Assembly (NCBI GenBank): GCA_963792895.1
Contig: CAWBYA010000007.1
Location: 1-64,000, forward strand
Source of the DNA: UBA6912 sp963792895
GTDB taxonomy: Bacteria; Actinomycetota; Acidimicrobiia; Spongiisociales; UBA5794
DNA length: 64,000 bases
Direction of reading: 5' to 3'
The translations under genes were made by a program, and so were the position numbers. How positions within the stretch are numbered: position 1 is the stretch's first letter; every line of letters begins with the position of its first letter. The notes beneath the pieces were generated by a model, which worked only from the letters and a program-made list of their open reading frames with translations, had not been told where the DNA came from and ran no database searches. This document shows positions 16,334 through 26,800 of this stretch, piece by piece.

Positions 16334-17971
16334 TCATACCAGCGACGTGATGAGGAGCTGGGCGATGACGATCTTGCTGATCGTGGCAACTGGGTAGACC
16401 GTCGCATAGCCGAGGTTGGGCAGCTCGGTTCCCGACTGCTCGCTTGCGAAGGCGAGAACGGCTGGTTGGGTTTGGAGGCCGGCGAGCATCCCCGTGAGCA
16501 GGCTCATGGGGATCTTCAGCAGCTTGTGACCGATGACGAGCGTGCCGATCGCCGCAAAGGCGGTGATGATCGCACCGGCGAAGAAGATCGAGATCCCGCC
16601 TGCACCGAATGTGCTGGCGAAACCGAAGCCCGACCTGGTACCCACCCCGGCCAGAAAGAGAATGACGCCTGCCTGCCGAAGGGTGAGGTTGGCGTTGTAG
16701 GGGAGCTGCCAGGCGACGGGCCCCGTCCGACCCAGAGCCCCCAACACGAGGCCGACGACGAGAGGGCCGCCGGCAAGGCCGAGCTTGAAGCTCCCACCGG
16801 CGGGGAGGGGAATCGGCACCAGTCCGAGAAGGAGACCAAGCGCGATGCCCAACCCGAACACCCCGACGTCGATCTCTGACAGCGCCTTGTAGGAATCCCC
16901 GAGGAACCGGCTGATGGCGTCCATGTTGCCGCGCGGGGCGACGACGCGGACACGATCGCCCGGCTGCAGCACCATGTCGTGATCGGCCAGCAGGTCGACG
17001 TCGCCACGGCGCACCCGGGTGATGAAGCCGCCGAACCGCTCAGACAGACCCAGATCGGTGATCCGCCGGCCAACTGTCTCGTGGCTGGAGACGAATATGC
17101 GGCGGAAGTCGAGCTCCTTGCGATCCAGCATGAGTACCGCTTCGGTTGGGGTCCCGAGATACTCGATGGCTCTGGCCACGTCCTCCGCCGCACCGATCAC
17201 GCTGACCAGGTCGCCGGGCGCCAGGGTCGTGCGGCCATCGACCACCGACTGATGGCCTCCCCTCTTCAGCCTCCCCAACAGCACATGCTGAAGCTCCGGG
17301 AGGCGCATCAGTCCGGCTACCGCTACGCCATCGAGGTTGCGCGTGATGAGGACTGTGCGATCTTCGAGCTCCTCACCAACGACACCCAGATGGCGCAACT
17401 CTTGTGCTTCGGCTGCGTAGTCGGTCTTCCACATCCGCTGCAGGAGGTGGATGGCCAGGATCATGCCCAACACACCCATGGGATAGGCCACCGAGTACGC
17501 AACCACAGGCTCGGCGATCGCGGCGTCGAGGCGCACGGCCGGCACCGTGTCTGTGATGTACTGGAGGATGGCGGCCAAGGCAGGCGTATTGGTGAGGCTC
17601 CCGCTGAACAGGCCGGCGCTCTGGCCCGGCGTCAAGGCGAAGACGGCCTGAGCGACCACGACCATGACCGCGGCGAGCCCGATCACACTGAGGACCAGCA
17701 CGTTGTCACGCAGTCCTTTGCGGCGGAGGGCGGCGAAGAACCCGGGGCCACTCGCCAGCCCGACCGTATATACGAAGATCAGCAGGCCAAGCTGAAAGAC
17801 GATGTCGGGAAGCTTCATATCGGGATCGAGCGATCCGAATGCGAGCCCAACGAAGAGCACCGCAGCCACTCCGAGACGGAACCCGCCGACGGCAACGCGG
17901 CCAACCAGATACCCAATCGCCGCTACGGCGAAGAGAAGCAGCAGCGGGTTGTCGATCAGCAGCTGAACCAT
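16334..17971 (-). CDS. Aspartate:alanine-exchanger (AAEx)-family transporter with two TrkA-C domains
   Basis: 545 residues. About five hydrophobic segments at the N-terminus (MVQLLIDNPLLLLFAVAAIG, LPDIVFQLGLLIFVYTVGLA) are followed by two RCK_C/TrkA-C regulatory domains (about 195-355, with LAPGDLVSVIGAAEDVARAI and VLQPGDRVRVVAP). A second set of about five membrane segments closes the protein (GVFGLGIALGLLLGLVPIPL ... IVIAQLLITSLV). This split-by-RCK topology defines the AAEx family (AspT, YidE, YbjL). Characterised members exchange aspartate and alanine or export dicarboxylates such as succinate; the substrate here is not known. The position between PFK and PEP carboxykinase, both acting around C3/C4 acids, makes a dicarboxylate plausible. 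Confidence 0.85.
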   Translation of the reverse strand: MVQLLIDNPLLLLFAVAAIGYLVGRVAVGGFRLGVAAVLFVGLAFGSLDPDMKLPDIVFQLGLLIFVYTVGLASGPGFFAALRRKGLRDNVLVLSVIGLAAVMVVVAQAVFALTPGQSAGLFSGSLTNTPALAAILQYITDTVPAVRLDAAIAEPVVAYSVAYPMGVLGMILAIHLLQRMWKTDYAAEAQELRHLGVVGEELEDRTVLITRNLDGVAVAGLMRLPELQHVLLGRLKRGGHQSVVDGRTTLAPGDLVSVIGAAEDVARAIEYLGTPTEAVLMLDRKELDFRRIFVSSHETVGRRITDLGLSERFGGFITRVRRGDVDLLADHDMVLQPGDRVRVVAPRGNMDAISRFLGDSYKALSEIDVGVFGLGIALGLLLGLVPIPLPAGGSFKLGLAGGPLVVGLVLGALGRTGPVAWQLPYNANLTLRQAGVILFLAGVGTRSGFGFASTFGAGGISIFFAGAIITAFAAIGTLVIGHKLLKIPMSLLTGMLAGLQTQPAVLAFASEQSGTELPNLGYATVYPVATISKIVIAQLLITSLV

Positions 17972-18106
17972 GTCGCGTCCCGTCGTCTGCCGCTATCGGT
18001 GCCGGGCTTCCCACGTCTTCGTGCTGCTGCCGCCCACCAGCGCCGTTCGGACTTCAGCCAGCCTCCTGCGTGTCACGTCGGCAGCGACGTCGACGATCAC
18101 CCAGCC

Positions 18107-19681
18107 TCACGCAATAACCGGCCCGGCGGCCACGACCTCCTCTCCGGCTGCGGCGGCAAAGTCCTCGAAGTTCGTGACGAAGAGCCCGGCCAGCTCCCGT
18201 GCCTTGGCGTCGTACGTGTCCCCGTCCGCCCACGTAGAACGCGGATCGAGCAGCTCGGGCGGTAGTGCCGGGCACTCGGTCGGTACCTGGAAGCCGAAGT
18301 TGGGGTCCGTCCGGTACGCAACTTCATCGAGCGCACCGGAGATGGCAGCACGGATCACGGCGCGACTGTGAGCGATCTTGAACCGTTCCCCGACCCCATA
18401 GGGACCACCCGTCCAGCCTGTGTTGACCAGCCACACAGAAACGTCGTGCTCGGCGATCTTCTTGCCGAGCAACTCGGCGTACACCGTAGGGTGCAGCGGC
18501 ATGAACGGGGCGCCGAAGCACGCCGAGAAGGTCGCCTTGGGCTCCTTGACGCCACGCTCGGTACCCGCGACTTTGGCGGTGTACCCGGAGATGAAGTGGT
18601 ACTTGGCTTGCTCCTGCGTGAGCCGGGAGATCGGCGGGAGGACGCCGAACGCATCGGCGGTGAGCATGAAGATGTGACGAGGGTGCCCGGCCATCGAGCC
18701 CTCGGCGACATTGTCGAGGTGCGTGATGGGATAGGCGCCCCTGGTGTTCTCGGTCGAGGCGACGTCGAGGTCGATTCGTCTCGTCGCCGGGTCGATCGTC
18801 ACGTTCTCCAACACGGTGCCGAAGCGCCGTGTCGTTTGATAGATCTCCGGCTCGGCCTCGTCCGAGAGGCGGATCATCTTGGCGTAGCAACCGCCTTCGA
18901 AGTTGAACACGCCTCGGTCGCTCCACCCGAGCTCATCGTCGCCGATCATGGCGCGATCCGTCTCAGTCGAGAGGGTTGTCTTCCCGGTGCCGGACAGACC
19001 GAAGAACACTGCGGTGTCGCCGTCGGGCCCGACGTTGGCCGACGAGTGAAGGCTGAGCACGCCCTGTCGCGGGAGGAGGTAGTTCATCACCGTGAAGATG
19101 GCCTTCTTGATCTCTCCCGCATAGCTCGTTCCGCCTATCACCACCATCTTCTTCGCCAGGTTGAGCAAGATGAAGGCCTCGCTCCGCGTGTGCTCGTGCT
19201 GTGGATCCGCGTGGAAGTCCGGGCACTGGATCACCGTGAAGTCCGGTTCGAAGGCGGCAAGCACGTCGGGGTCGAACTCCCGTATGAACATCGTGCGGGC
19301 GAACAGGTTGTGCCAGGCGTGTTCATTGATGACTCGCACCTTGATCCGGTAGTCGGGGTCTGCCCCTGCGTAACAGTCTTGGACGAAGACGTCCTTGTTC
19401 TGCAGGTATGAACGCAGCCCGTACAAGACCTTGTCGAAGTCCACCTCCTCGAAGGGCCGATTGATCTTCCCCCACCAGATCTCGCTCTCACTGCCCGGCT
19501 CCCGAACCACGAACTTGTCGTCAGCCGATCTGCCTGTGTACTTGCCCGTCGACACGACGAAGGGACCGAGGTGCCCTACCTCGCCCTCTCCACGAAGGAT
19601 CGCCTCTTCATAGAGGGCGGGGGTCGAGAGGTTGTGATGGACGTTGCCCAGATTCGAGAGCCCAATCGCTGACAGATCCAT
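18107..19681 (-). CDS. pckA: Phosphoenolpyruvate carboxykinase (ATP)
   Basis: 524 residues from the ATG at 19681, with AAGGAG 10 nt upstream; a longer frame exists but lacks support. The ATP-type signature is complete: STGKYTGRSADDKFVV near residue 45, substrate-binding GGTSYAGEIKKAIFT, kinase-1a loop FFGLSGTGKTTLS (P-loop), kinase-2 motif MIGDDELGWSD, and the adenine/Mn region ENTRGAYPI. Reaction: oxaloacetate + ATP to phosphoenolpyruvate + ADP + CO2, the entry to gluconeogenesis. Many actinobacteria use the GTP enzyme, so the ATP form is worth noting. The genes for PFK, the AAEx transporter and GH65 lie on the same strand around it, but gaps of more than 100 nt suggest separate transcripts. 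Confidence 0.95.
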   Translation of the reverse strand: MDLSAIGLSNLGNVHHNLSTPALYEEAILRGEGEVGHLGPFVVSTGKYTGRSADDKFVVREPGSESEIWWGKINRPFEEVDFDKVLYGLRSYLQNKDVFVQDCYAGADPDYRIKVRVINEHAWHNLFARTMFIREFDPDVLAAFEPDFTVIQCPDFHADPQHEHTRSEAFILLNLAKKMVVIGGTSYAGEIKKAIFTVMNYLLPRQGVLSLHSSANVGPDGDTAVFFGLSGTGKTTLSTETDRAMIGDDELGWSDRGVFNFEGGCYAKMIRLSDEAEPEIYQTTRRFGTVLENVTIDPATRRIDLDVASTENTRGAYPITHLDNVAEGSMAGHPRHIFMLTADAFGVLPPISRLTQEQAKYHFISGYTAKVAGTERGVKEPKATFSACFGAPFMPLHPTVYAELLGKKIAEHDVSVWLVNTGWTGGPYGVGERFKIAHSRAVIRAAISGALDEVAYRTDPNFGFQVPTECPALPPELLDPRSTWADGDTYDAKARELAGLFVTNFEDFAAAAGEEVVAAGPVIA

Positions 19682-19816
19682 GATGGGGGGTCTCCTTCGA
19701 TCGCTTGACCAACCATAGGCCCCGACTTGCTCGCCGGACCAGGGCCCAAACGACCCCAGGTTGGCGTCACCTTGCACGGGTATGCCGAACGGTTGCGCCG
19801 ATCTCGGACCAAGCCG

Positions 19817-22190
19817 TCAGGGGCTCGTCGGCGGCCGGACCGTGAGCGGCGCACCCTGTTCGAGCAGGTGGCGCTCGGTGCGGATGCGGACCTCCAGCGG
19901 ATCGCCTTCGTCGATCTCGATAGCGCTCTTCGTCGGCCGATATCGTGACCCGGAGTTGGCGGTCCCGAAATCGCAGCGAGAACGCCAGGCGGCCCCAAGA
20001 GTCCGGGAGGTGGGGATCGAAGGAGAGGAGCCCGTCGAAATCGCGCACGCCGCCGAATCCGAGGACCAGCGCCATCCACACACCGCCGGCAGAAGCCACA
20101 TGTACCCCGTCGGAGACGTTGCCCGCGATGTCGCCGAGATCCATCATCAGGGCGTAGTCGAAGTACTCGACGGCCTTGGGGAGATTGCCGATCTCAGCCG
20201 CAACGATGCTCTGGACACATGCGGCGAGCGACGAGTCGCCGGTGGTCAGCGGGTCGTAGTAATCGAAGTTGCGGCGCTTCTCGTCGTCCGAGAACTCGTT
20301 CCCAACGAGGAACATCGCAAGCACGACGTCGGCCTGCTTGATCACCTGGTAGCGGTAGATGACCAGCGGGTGATAGTTGAGGAGGAGAGGAAACCGGTCT
20401 GGGGGCGTGTTCTCGAGATCCCACACCTCGCGGTCGAGAAAGCTCTCGTCCTGAGGGTTGATCTGTCGCTCGGCATCGAAGGGCACGTACATGGTTTCGG
20501 CGGCACGCTCCCATCGAGCCACCTCGTCATCTGCCAACCCGACTTCGGCCGCAAGGGCCTCGTAGCCGTCGGGCCGCTCGGTCTGGAGGCTCCGCACGGC
20601 GGCGGCAGCGAAGTTGAGGTTCAATCGAGCCATCAGGTTCGTGTAGGCGTTGTCATTGACGACCGTGGTGTACTCGTCGGGCCCGGTGACGCCGTGGATG
20701 TGGAACCGGCCGTCGTCGCCGTAGAAACCGAGGTCTTCCCACAGGCGGGCCGTCTCTATGAGCATCTCACCGCCGACCTCGACGAGGAAGTCGAGGTCTC
20801 CACGAACGTCGAGGTACTTGCGTATCGCATACGCGATGTCGGCGTTGATGTGGTATTGCGCGGTTCCTGCCTGGTAATACGCGGAGGCCTCTTCTCCGTT
20901 GATGGTTCGCCACGGGAACAGGGCGCCCCGCTGGTTGAGGTTCCGAGCGATCTCACGGGCACGGGGCAGCATCGAGTGACGGAAGCGAAGCAGGTTGCGG
21001 GCGATGCGTGGCTGCGTGTAGGCCAGGAAGGGCAAAACGTACACCTCTGTGTCCCAGAAGAAGTGCCCCTCGTACGCCTGGCCCGTGAGGCCTTTGGCGG
21101 GGATTCCCGACCCCTCGGCTCGCCACGACGCCTGCGCCAGTTGGTAGATGTTCCACCGAATGGCTTGCTGGATGCGCGTTGCGTCGCCTTCGTTGTCGAC
21201 CTGCACATCTGCGCGGTCCCAGAAACGGTCGAGGTGTTTGCGCTGTGCGTGCGCCAGCCCATCGAAACCGATGAGGTCGGCCCGGTCGAGAGTCCGGCCA
21301 CACCGGTCGACGAGTTCGACGGCCGGCACTTCACGCGAGCTCTGATACGTCACGTACTTGGTGATCTTGACGGGCACATTCGGCTGCGCATCGATCGTGA
21401 CGACAACCCTGCCGAGATCGTCTTCGAGGGACGACGAGGTCCGGTGGGTGGCGTCCGTCTCGACGATGTGCTCGACTCCGACTCCCAGCGTCATGTGGCT
21501 GTTCGTCGTGCGATAGCCGAGCAGCAGCCGGTTGCCCGAGGCCTCACGCACGACGGCGTTGAGGACGCGGTGAGGGAACCGCTTGGCGAGCCGCGGGTCG
21601 GTCATGTCCCCGGTCCCGATTGCCTCATCCTGAGGCTCGTCCTCACGGTTCCGCAGATGTGAGGAGACGACGATGGCCGCAGCGTGATCCAGCATCGTCA
21701 CCTCATAGGAGATGGCGGCGAGGTGGCGGTGCTCGAACGACACGAGCCGCTGCGAGCGCACCCGGACGTGCTTGCCGGCCGGCGTCGACCACAGCAGCTC
21801 TCGAGTGAGTGTCCCCGCCCGCATGTCGAGCACTCGGCGGTACTCCGTCATGCGAGCCGTCGGCAGGTAGAGCGGCTCGTCGTCGACGTGGAGCTTGAGG
21901 ACGGTGGCGTCGGGTACGTTCACGATGGTCTGGCCCGTCCGGGCGAGCCCGAAAGCCTCTTCTGCATGGACGATGGGCCACGTCTCGTGGAAGCCGTTGA
22001 CGAAGGTGCCCGGCGAAAGTGCCGGTCGTCCCTCTTCGAATGTGCCCCGGATGCCGAGATACCCGTTGCTCAGGGCGAAGATGGTCTCGGCTCGGCCGAC
22101 ATGCTGGGGCGAGAACCGCGCCTCCACCATCTGCCACTCGTCGGGGGGGAACACGTGATCAGGAAGCAGCGTGATCTCACGAAGGAGCAT
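19817..22190 (-). CDS. Glycoside hydrolase family 65 (maltose/trehalose/kojibiose phosphorylase type), one +1 shift near the C-terminus
   Basis: About 790 residues after correction. The N-terminal beta-sandwich (ALSNGYLGIRGTFEEG) leads into an (alpha/alpha)6 barrel containing AYEGHFFWDTEVYVLPFL and the catalytic-acid segment HIHGVTGPDEYTTVVND (Glu in GPDEY). A phosphate-binding NYHPLVIYRYQVIKQADVVL region and the C-terminal lid GGVWMALVLGFGGVR follow. These enzymes cleave alpha-linked glucose disaccharides with phosphate, giving beta-glucose 1-phosphate. The open frame runs to 19767 but goes Arg/Pro-rich after ADEERY. One extra base at about 19920-19922 explains this, and the other frame continues EIDEGDPLEVRIRTERHLLE to a stop at 19817. 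The product specificity cannot be read from sequence. It would feed glucose 1-phosphate into glycolysis. Confidence 0.88.
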
Positions 22191-22337
22191 GACGGCAGGG
22201 TATAGGTGCTGCTTCCGGTCCGGTATGGTCCTTCGGCCCGAATGCCGTCGCAGAGTCCGTTGCGTGCCGAGAACCTCGCCCGCGTCGGCACCGACCGGTC
22301 GTCACCGAAACGCTTCGCCCCGGTCCGGATCACGGCG

Positions 22338-23840
22338 TCAGGGTCCGGCTTCGCCCGAGTCCGGGTCCACCATCAGACTCGACACGTCGACCGCTTCGAA
22401 CACTGAGCCGGGGACGGCGTCGAGCTCGTGGAGCGTGTCGTTGTCCCACCGCTCGTCTGGAGCACCGGAGACGAACCAGGGTGAGCCGTTGTCGGCGAGG
22501 ATCAGGCCGTACTCCTTGAAGGCCGTCAGGATGACCTGCACCTCCGGGGAGAAGCCCGAGATGTCGAAGCTCGCCTCGAGCCGGAATCGCTGCCCCATCG
22601 GCGGATACTCGAGACCGCTGAGGGCTGAAGCGTCGTGGCGGGCCGGCCACACGTGGGCGGCCTGGGTCTGGGGCGCGGTGAAGCGAATGGCGTGGGTGAT
22701 CTCCCCCGCAGCGACTTCGTCGTATCGGACGAGGCCCGGATAGATGGGGAGCCCGGCGGCGTCGGCGGAGGTCCACCCGTCTGGGCGCAGGTCATTCGAC
22801 GTGAGGTCGTAGACGGCGCCGCTGGCCGCTTCCCACGATCCGTCCGGTTGCGGGTAGGCCGAGTACAGCTCGTAGAGCACGCAGTCGACGCTATCGACGA
22901 CAAGCACGTGGCGGTCGCCGGTTGCGTCCGGACCGCCTTCGATCGGGGCGTCGGCCGGCACCGGATAGGGACCCGGGTCGCTCTCGTCGCCGTACGCCGT
23001 GAACAGGATCGGGACCGGTGCCTGCGTGTCTCCCACCTCGACATAGGGGATTCCGATGGGGCTGTTCGACCCCGGCGGCCACACCCCCGAACCGAAGTCG
23101 GCATGCACGATGCCGCTGCCACCGATCGATGCGACGTAGTCACCCGACCGGGGGTGGACGGGGAGGTCGTCGACACGGCGGTTCCAGATGTTGTCGGCGG
23201 GCAGGATCTCGCAGCGGACGGGCGGCACGACGAGTGGCAGGCCCTCGGCGCGAGCGAGAAAGCTCGCCATCTGGTCACGCCGTACGGCGTCGTCGGGGCA
23301 GAACATGTCGTTGGCGGGCGGGTTGCAGCCGAGCGTGACGCCTGCCGCTGCGAGCTTGTCGATGTCCGGTTCGAAGATCGAGCCGTCGTCGTCGATGAAC
23401 CGGTTGCTCCCGGCACCGTCGAGGTAGTCGTACGCCCGTACGAGGAACGCAGCCATCTGGGCGCGGGTGACGAACTGGTCGGGACAGTAACGATCGTTGG
23501 CCGGAGGGTTGCAGCCAAGCGTCACACCGGCAGCGGCGAGGGCATCGATGTCCGGCTCGAAGATCGAGGCGTCGTCGTCGATGAAGCGGTCCGGCGGGCC
23601 GGCCGGCAGCTCGAGGGCACGCACGAGGAAGGCCGCCATCTGCGCCCGGGTGACGGACTGGGCCGGGCAGTAGTGATCGTTGGCGGGCGGGTTGCAGCCG
23701 AGGGTGATCCCAGCGGAGGCGATCGCCTCGATCGCCCCTTCGTGCACGTTGCCGTCGTCATCGGTGAAGGTGCCACCGGGCGCCACCGACGCAGCAGCCA
23801 GGGATGCGGCAGCCAGACCGGCAGCGATGAGGAGCTTCAC
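22338..23840 (-). CDS. Secreted protein with three S-layer-homology-like repeats
   Basis: 500 residues with a signal peptide (MKLLIAAGLAAASLAAASVA). Residues 20-200 hold three repeats of about 60 residues, each of the form F.DDD..I.E..I..LA.AGVTLGCNPPAND.YCP...VTRAQMAAFLVRA. They are SLH-like but carry a conserved Cys pair (LGCN...YCP) that ordinary SLH domains lack. Residues 210-490 form a second domain with NIWNRRVDDLPVHP, a HADFG segment and HAIRFTAPQTQAAHVWPARH, which I do not recognise. A cell-surface or extracellular role is likely, the repeats anchoring the protein to wall polymers. The repeat type is common in Acidimicrobiia and is the best taxonomic hint in the window. It lies 45 nt downstream of the STAND ATPase gene and may be read through from it. 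Confidence 0.75.
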   Translation of the reverse strand: MKLLIAAGLAAASLAAASVAPGGTFTDDDGNVHEGAIEAIASAGITLGCNPPANDHYCPAQSVTRAQMAAFLVRALELPAGPPDRFIDDDASIFEPDIDALAAAGVTLGCNPPANDRYCPDQFVTRAQMAAFLVRAYDYLDGAGSNRFIDDDGSIFEPDIDKLAAAGVTLGCNPPANDMFCPDDAVRRDQMASFLARAEGLPLVVPPVRCEILPADNIWNRRVDDLPVHPRSGDYVASIGGSGIVHADFGSGVWPPGSNSPIGIPYVEVGDTQAPVPILFTAYGDESDPGPYPVPADAPIEGGPDATGDRHVLVVDSVDCVLYELYSAYPQPDGSWEAASGAVYDLTSNDLRPDGWTSADAAGLPIYPGLVRYDEVAAGEITHAIRFTAPQTQAAHVWPARHDASALSGLEYPPMGQRFRLEASFDISGFSPEVQVILTAFKEYGLILADNGSPWFVSGAPDERWDNDTLHELDAVPGSVFEAVDVSSLMVDPDSGEAGP

Positions 23841-23885
23841 AGCGACAGGCTATCCCCAATCGCCGACCGCGCACATGTCCGTCGC

Positions 23886-26800
23886 TCAGCGCAGGTCCAA
23901 GGTGAGCACAAAGCCGCCGTCCTGCGTGGTGCCCGGCTCGAACTCCTGGACCACGACGAAGACGTCGCCGCCGACCGGCATCACGAAATCGCGCAGCGTT
24001 TCTGCATCTCCACCGGAGCCCTCGTCCACGTCTGCGAGGACGTCCCCATCGGCGTCGACGAGAAGGAGGACGGCGTCGAGGTCACCCTCCGGCTCGAGCG
24101 TCACATCCACGATGTCTCCCTCCGATGCGGAGAAGACAAAGGCGAGGGACTCTGTAGCCGCCCCGAGCTCGCCGGACGCTTCGTCGCCGGGTGAGATGGG
24201 CAGCGCATCGGGAGTGGCACCGCCCCCGGATCCGCCACCGGAGCCCGGGTCGAGCGCCACGGTGAAGCTCGTGTCGTCGGCCGCACCCGGCACGAACTCG
24301 GCGACGACGATGAGGTAGGTCCCGTCGGCGGGGAGGAGACCGGCCACCGACTCGGCGTCACCCTCGAAACCGGCATCTGCTTCGGCGACGATCTCGCCTC
24401 TCTCGTCGACGACGTACAAGGCAACATCCAGAGTGGGATTGGGTTCCACGAGCACGGTGACCTCGTCTCCTGCGAACCCATCGAACTGATAGAACGCAGT
24501 GGCGTCTGGTCCTGCGAGCACCCCGTCGAGGGTGTCACCTGACGTGATCGGGTCTGCCGAGATGTCGTCGCCGCCATCAGTGGGCAAACCGCCAAGGGCG
24601 ATGCGGAATGGATCGATCTCTGTGAACGTCATCCGGTAGTCACCGGTATCCGGGTAGGTGATGACGAGCGCCAGATAGTCGCCGTCTTCGAGCAGCTCCG
24701 CCTCGACGATTGCACCGCCGTCGGCGGTACCGAAGCTAAACCCAACCGGGTCGAACTGCGGCGGAGATCCGGGCGGGACCGCCGAACCGGGGGCGTAGAG
24801 GATGACGAAGGGCAACAGATCTGGGTCGTCGGGTTCGACCAGGATCTCGAGCCCCATGCCCGCCTCTGCCGACAACCGGTAGTAGTCGACCTCGCCCGGC
24901 ACCTCGATGCTCCCATCCACGGTGTCGCCGAAGCCGACAGCGGACACCGTTGGTGCGCCCAACTCCAGCTGGTACCCGCCTGCCGAGGCACCGAGTGCGG
25001 AGACGGACACCAGGTACGGGCCGCTGACCGGGACGACACCGGAGACCACGAAACCCCCGGCACCGTCGACGCCCACGCTGGAACCGACTTCGACCACGAC
25101 GCCCGGCCCCCCGATTGCGACCTGGGCTTCTACCCCCGGATCCGGTACGACGCGCAGCTCAACGAGGTCGCCCGCTACTGCCTCCAGGCGGTAGAGCCCC
25201 ACCGACCCGTCCGACGCCAGCTCGCCAGTCACAGGCCCGCTCAGGGGCAGCGGTTCGATATCCGCACGCCTCGCGAGCCCCAGGCTGAAGTCACCAACGG
25301 AGGTCTCCCAGCCGGCGACCGTCACGAGGAACCGACCCCCTCCGTCCGGAACCTGGAAGACCAAGACCTCCCGCTCGCCGACTCCGCCCGAATCCGCATA
25401 GCTGATCTCCTCGCCAGTGACGGTGGTGACGGAGATGGTTCCGTCGAACTTGCCATCCGCGGTTTCCAGGTTGAGCACCACAGCCTCCTCCTCCGCACCT
25501 TCGATGGCATACGTCGCCACGGAGTAGGCCTCGGCGATCGTGCCGCGCTCGACCGTGCCGTCGGCGAGGACGGGAAGTGGCGCGGTGGTGAGCTGGAGCC
25601 GGTAGATGCCTGTCGATCCGGCGAACCCAGACACCGCAACCACGTACTCCCCGTTCTCCGGGATCACGGCGGCGAGGTACTCCCCGTCGGCGTCCCCTCC
25701 CGCGTCGGCGAGCCCGAGCTGCTCACCAGAGCTGTTGCGCAGCTCCACGACCGCATCGAGGAAGCCAGCAGGCTGCAGCGCGACCTGCACGAGCTGCCCG
25801 GCCGTGGCCCCGCTCACCACCCACTCGTCGACGTCCGAGTCATGGGCCAGGACACCTTGGACCTTCTGCCCGACCGGCAGTGGCTCCCGCTGATCGGGGG
25901 CTACCTCAGCCGTCAACGTGAAACTGCCGGACCGGTCTGCAATCACCTCGATGACAAAGGAGCCGTCGGCGGGCAACCGGCGAACGAGCTGAGCGCTGGC
26001 AGTCTGGGCAGTGCGGCTCTCCTGGCGTTTCTCGTCTCGCCTGCTCGGCGCAGTGCCGCCGGATCCGCCGTCACCGCCAGCCTCCGGTCGCCCCCTCACC
26101 GCCGTGGCGGATCCGAGCTGGTCGGCAAGTGCTTCGTCGACGACGGCGAGCAGACGGACGTTCACTACATCCAGCTCGTCGGAGGAGAGCACCACTGTCG
26201 CCGCATCGTCTTTGCGGCCGTCGAACCGGAAGCGCTGCACGACACCCGACTCGGCCGTGCTCACGACTACCTCGCCGTTCGGGTCGATCGCTTGGGCATC
26301 GAGGGACGCTTCGGGCGGATTGAGCGCAACATATCCGGCGACGCCGATCGCGAGCATCACGACGGCGCCGCCTCCGATAGCCGCCCACCGCGCACGCTTG
26401 GTCCGGCGTGCGTGCCGGAACTCGGCGTTGGCCTCGCGGATGGGTCCGACGAACCTATCGTGCGTGAGCTCGAACCAGCGAGACCCGCGAAGCGTCTCCC
26501 CTCGCACGATGTGGGCATCCTCGAGAACCTGGACCACTGAGTTGGGCATACCGGCAGTGCTGTTCTCCTTCTGGTCCTGATAGACGCTGCTGCGCGTACC
26601 CGCCGACGTCACCAGCGTGTGCTCGAACCAGTCGCGAAGCCTCCGCTCCCTCACCCCGCCAATCTCCAGCGCTGCCTCGAGCGCCTCGTCGTAGAAATCG
26701 GTGAGGGCCTGATCGATGTTGCCGAACTTCTCGAGGTTCGCCGCCGTGATCTCGGTGACGTTCTCCGGGAGTCGGTCCCACAACCTGGCGCACACCACCT

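Noticed and set aside
19761..21662. A plus-strand open frame of 633 codons opposite GH65
   Set aside because: Antisense shadow; the minus strand shows the complete GH65 motif set.
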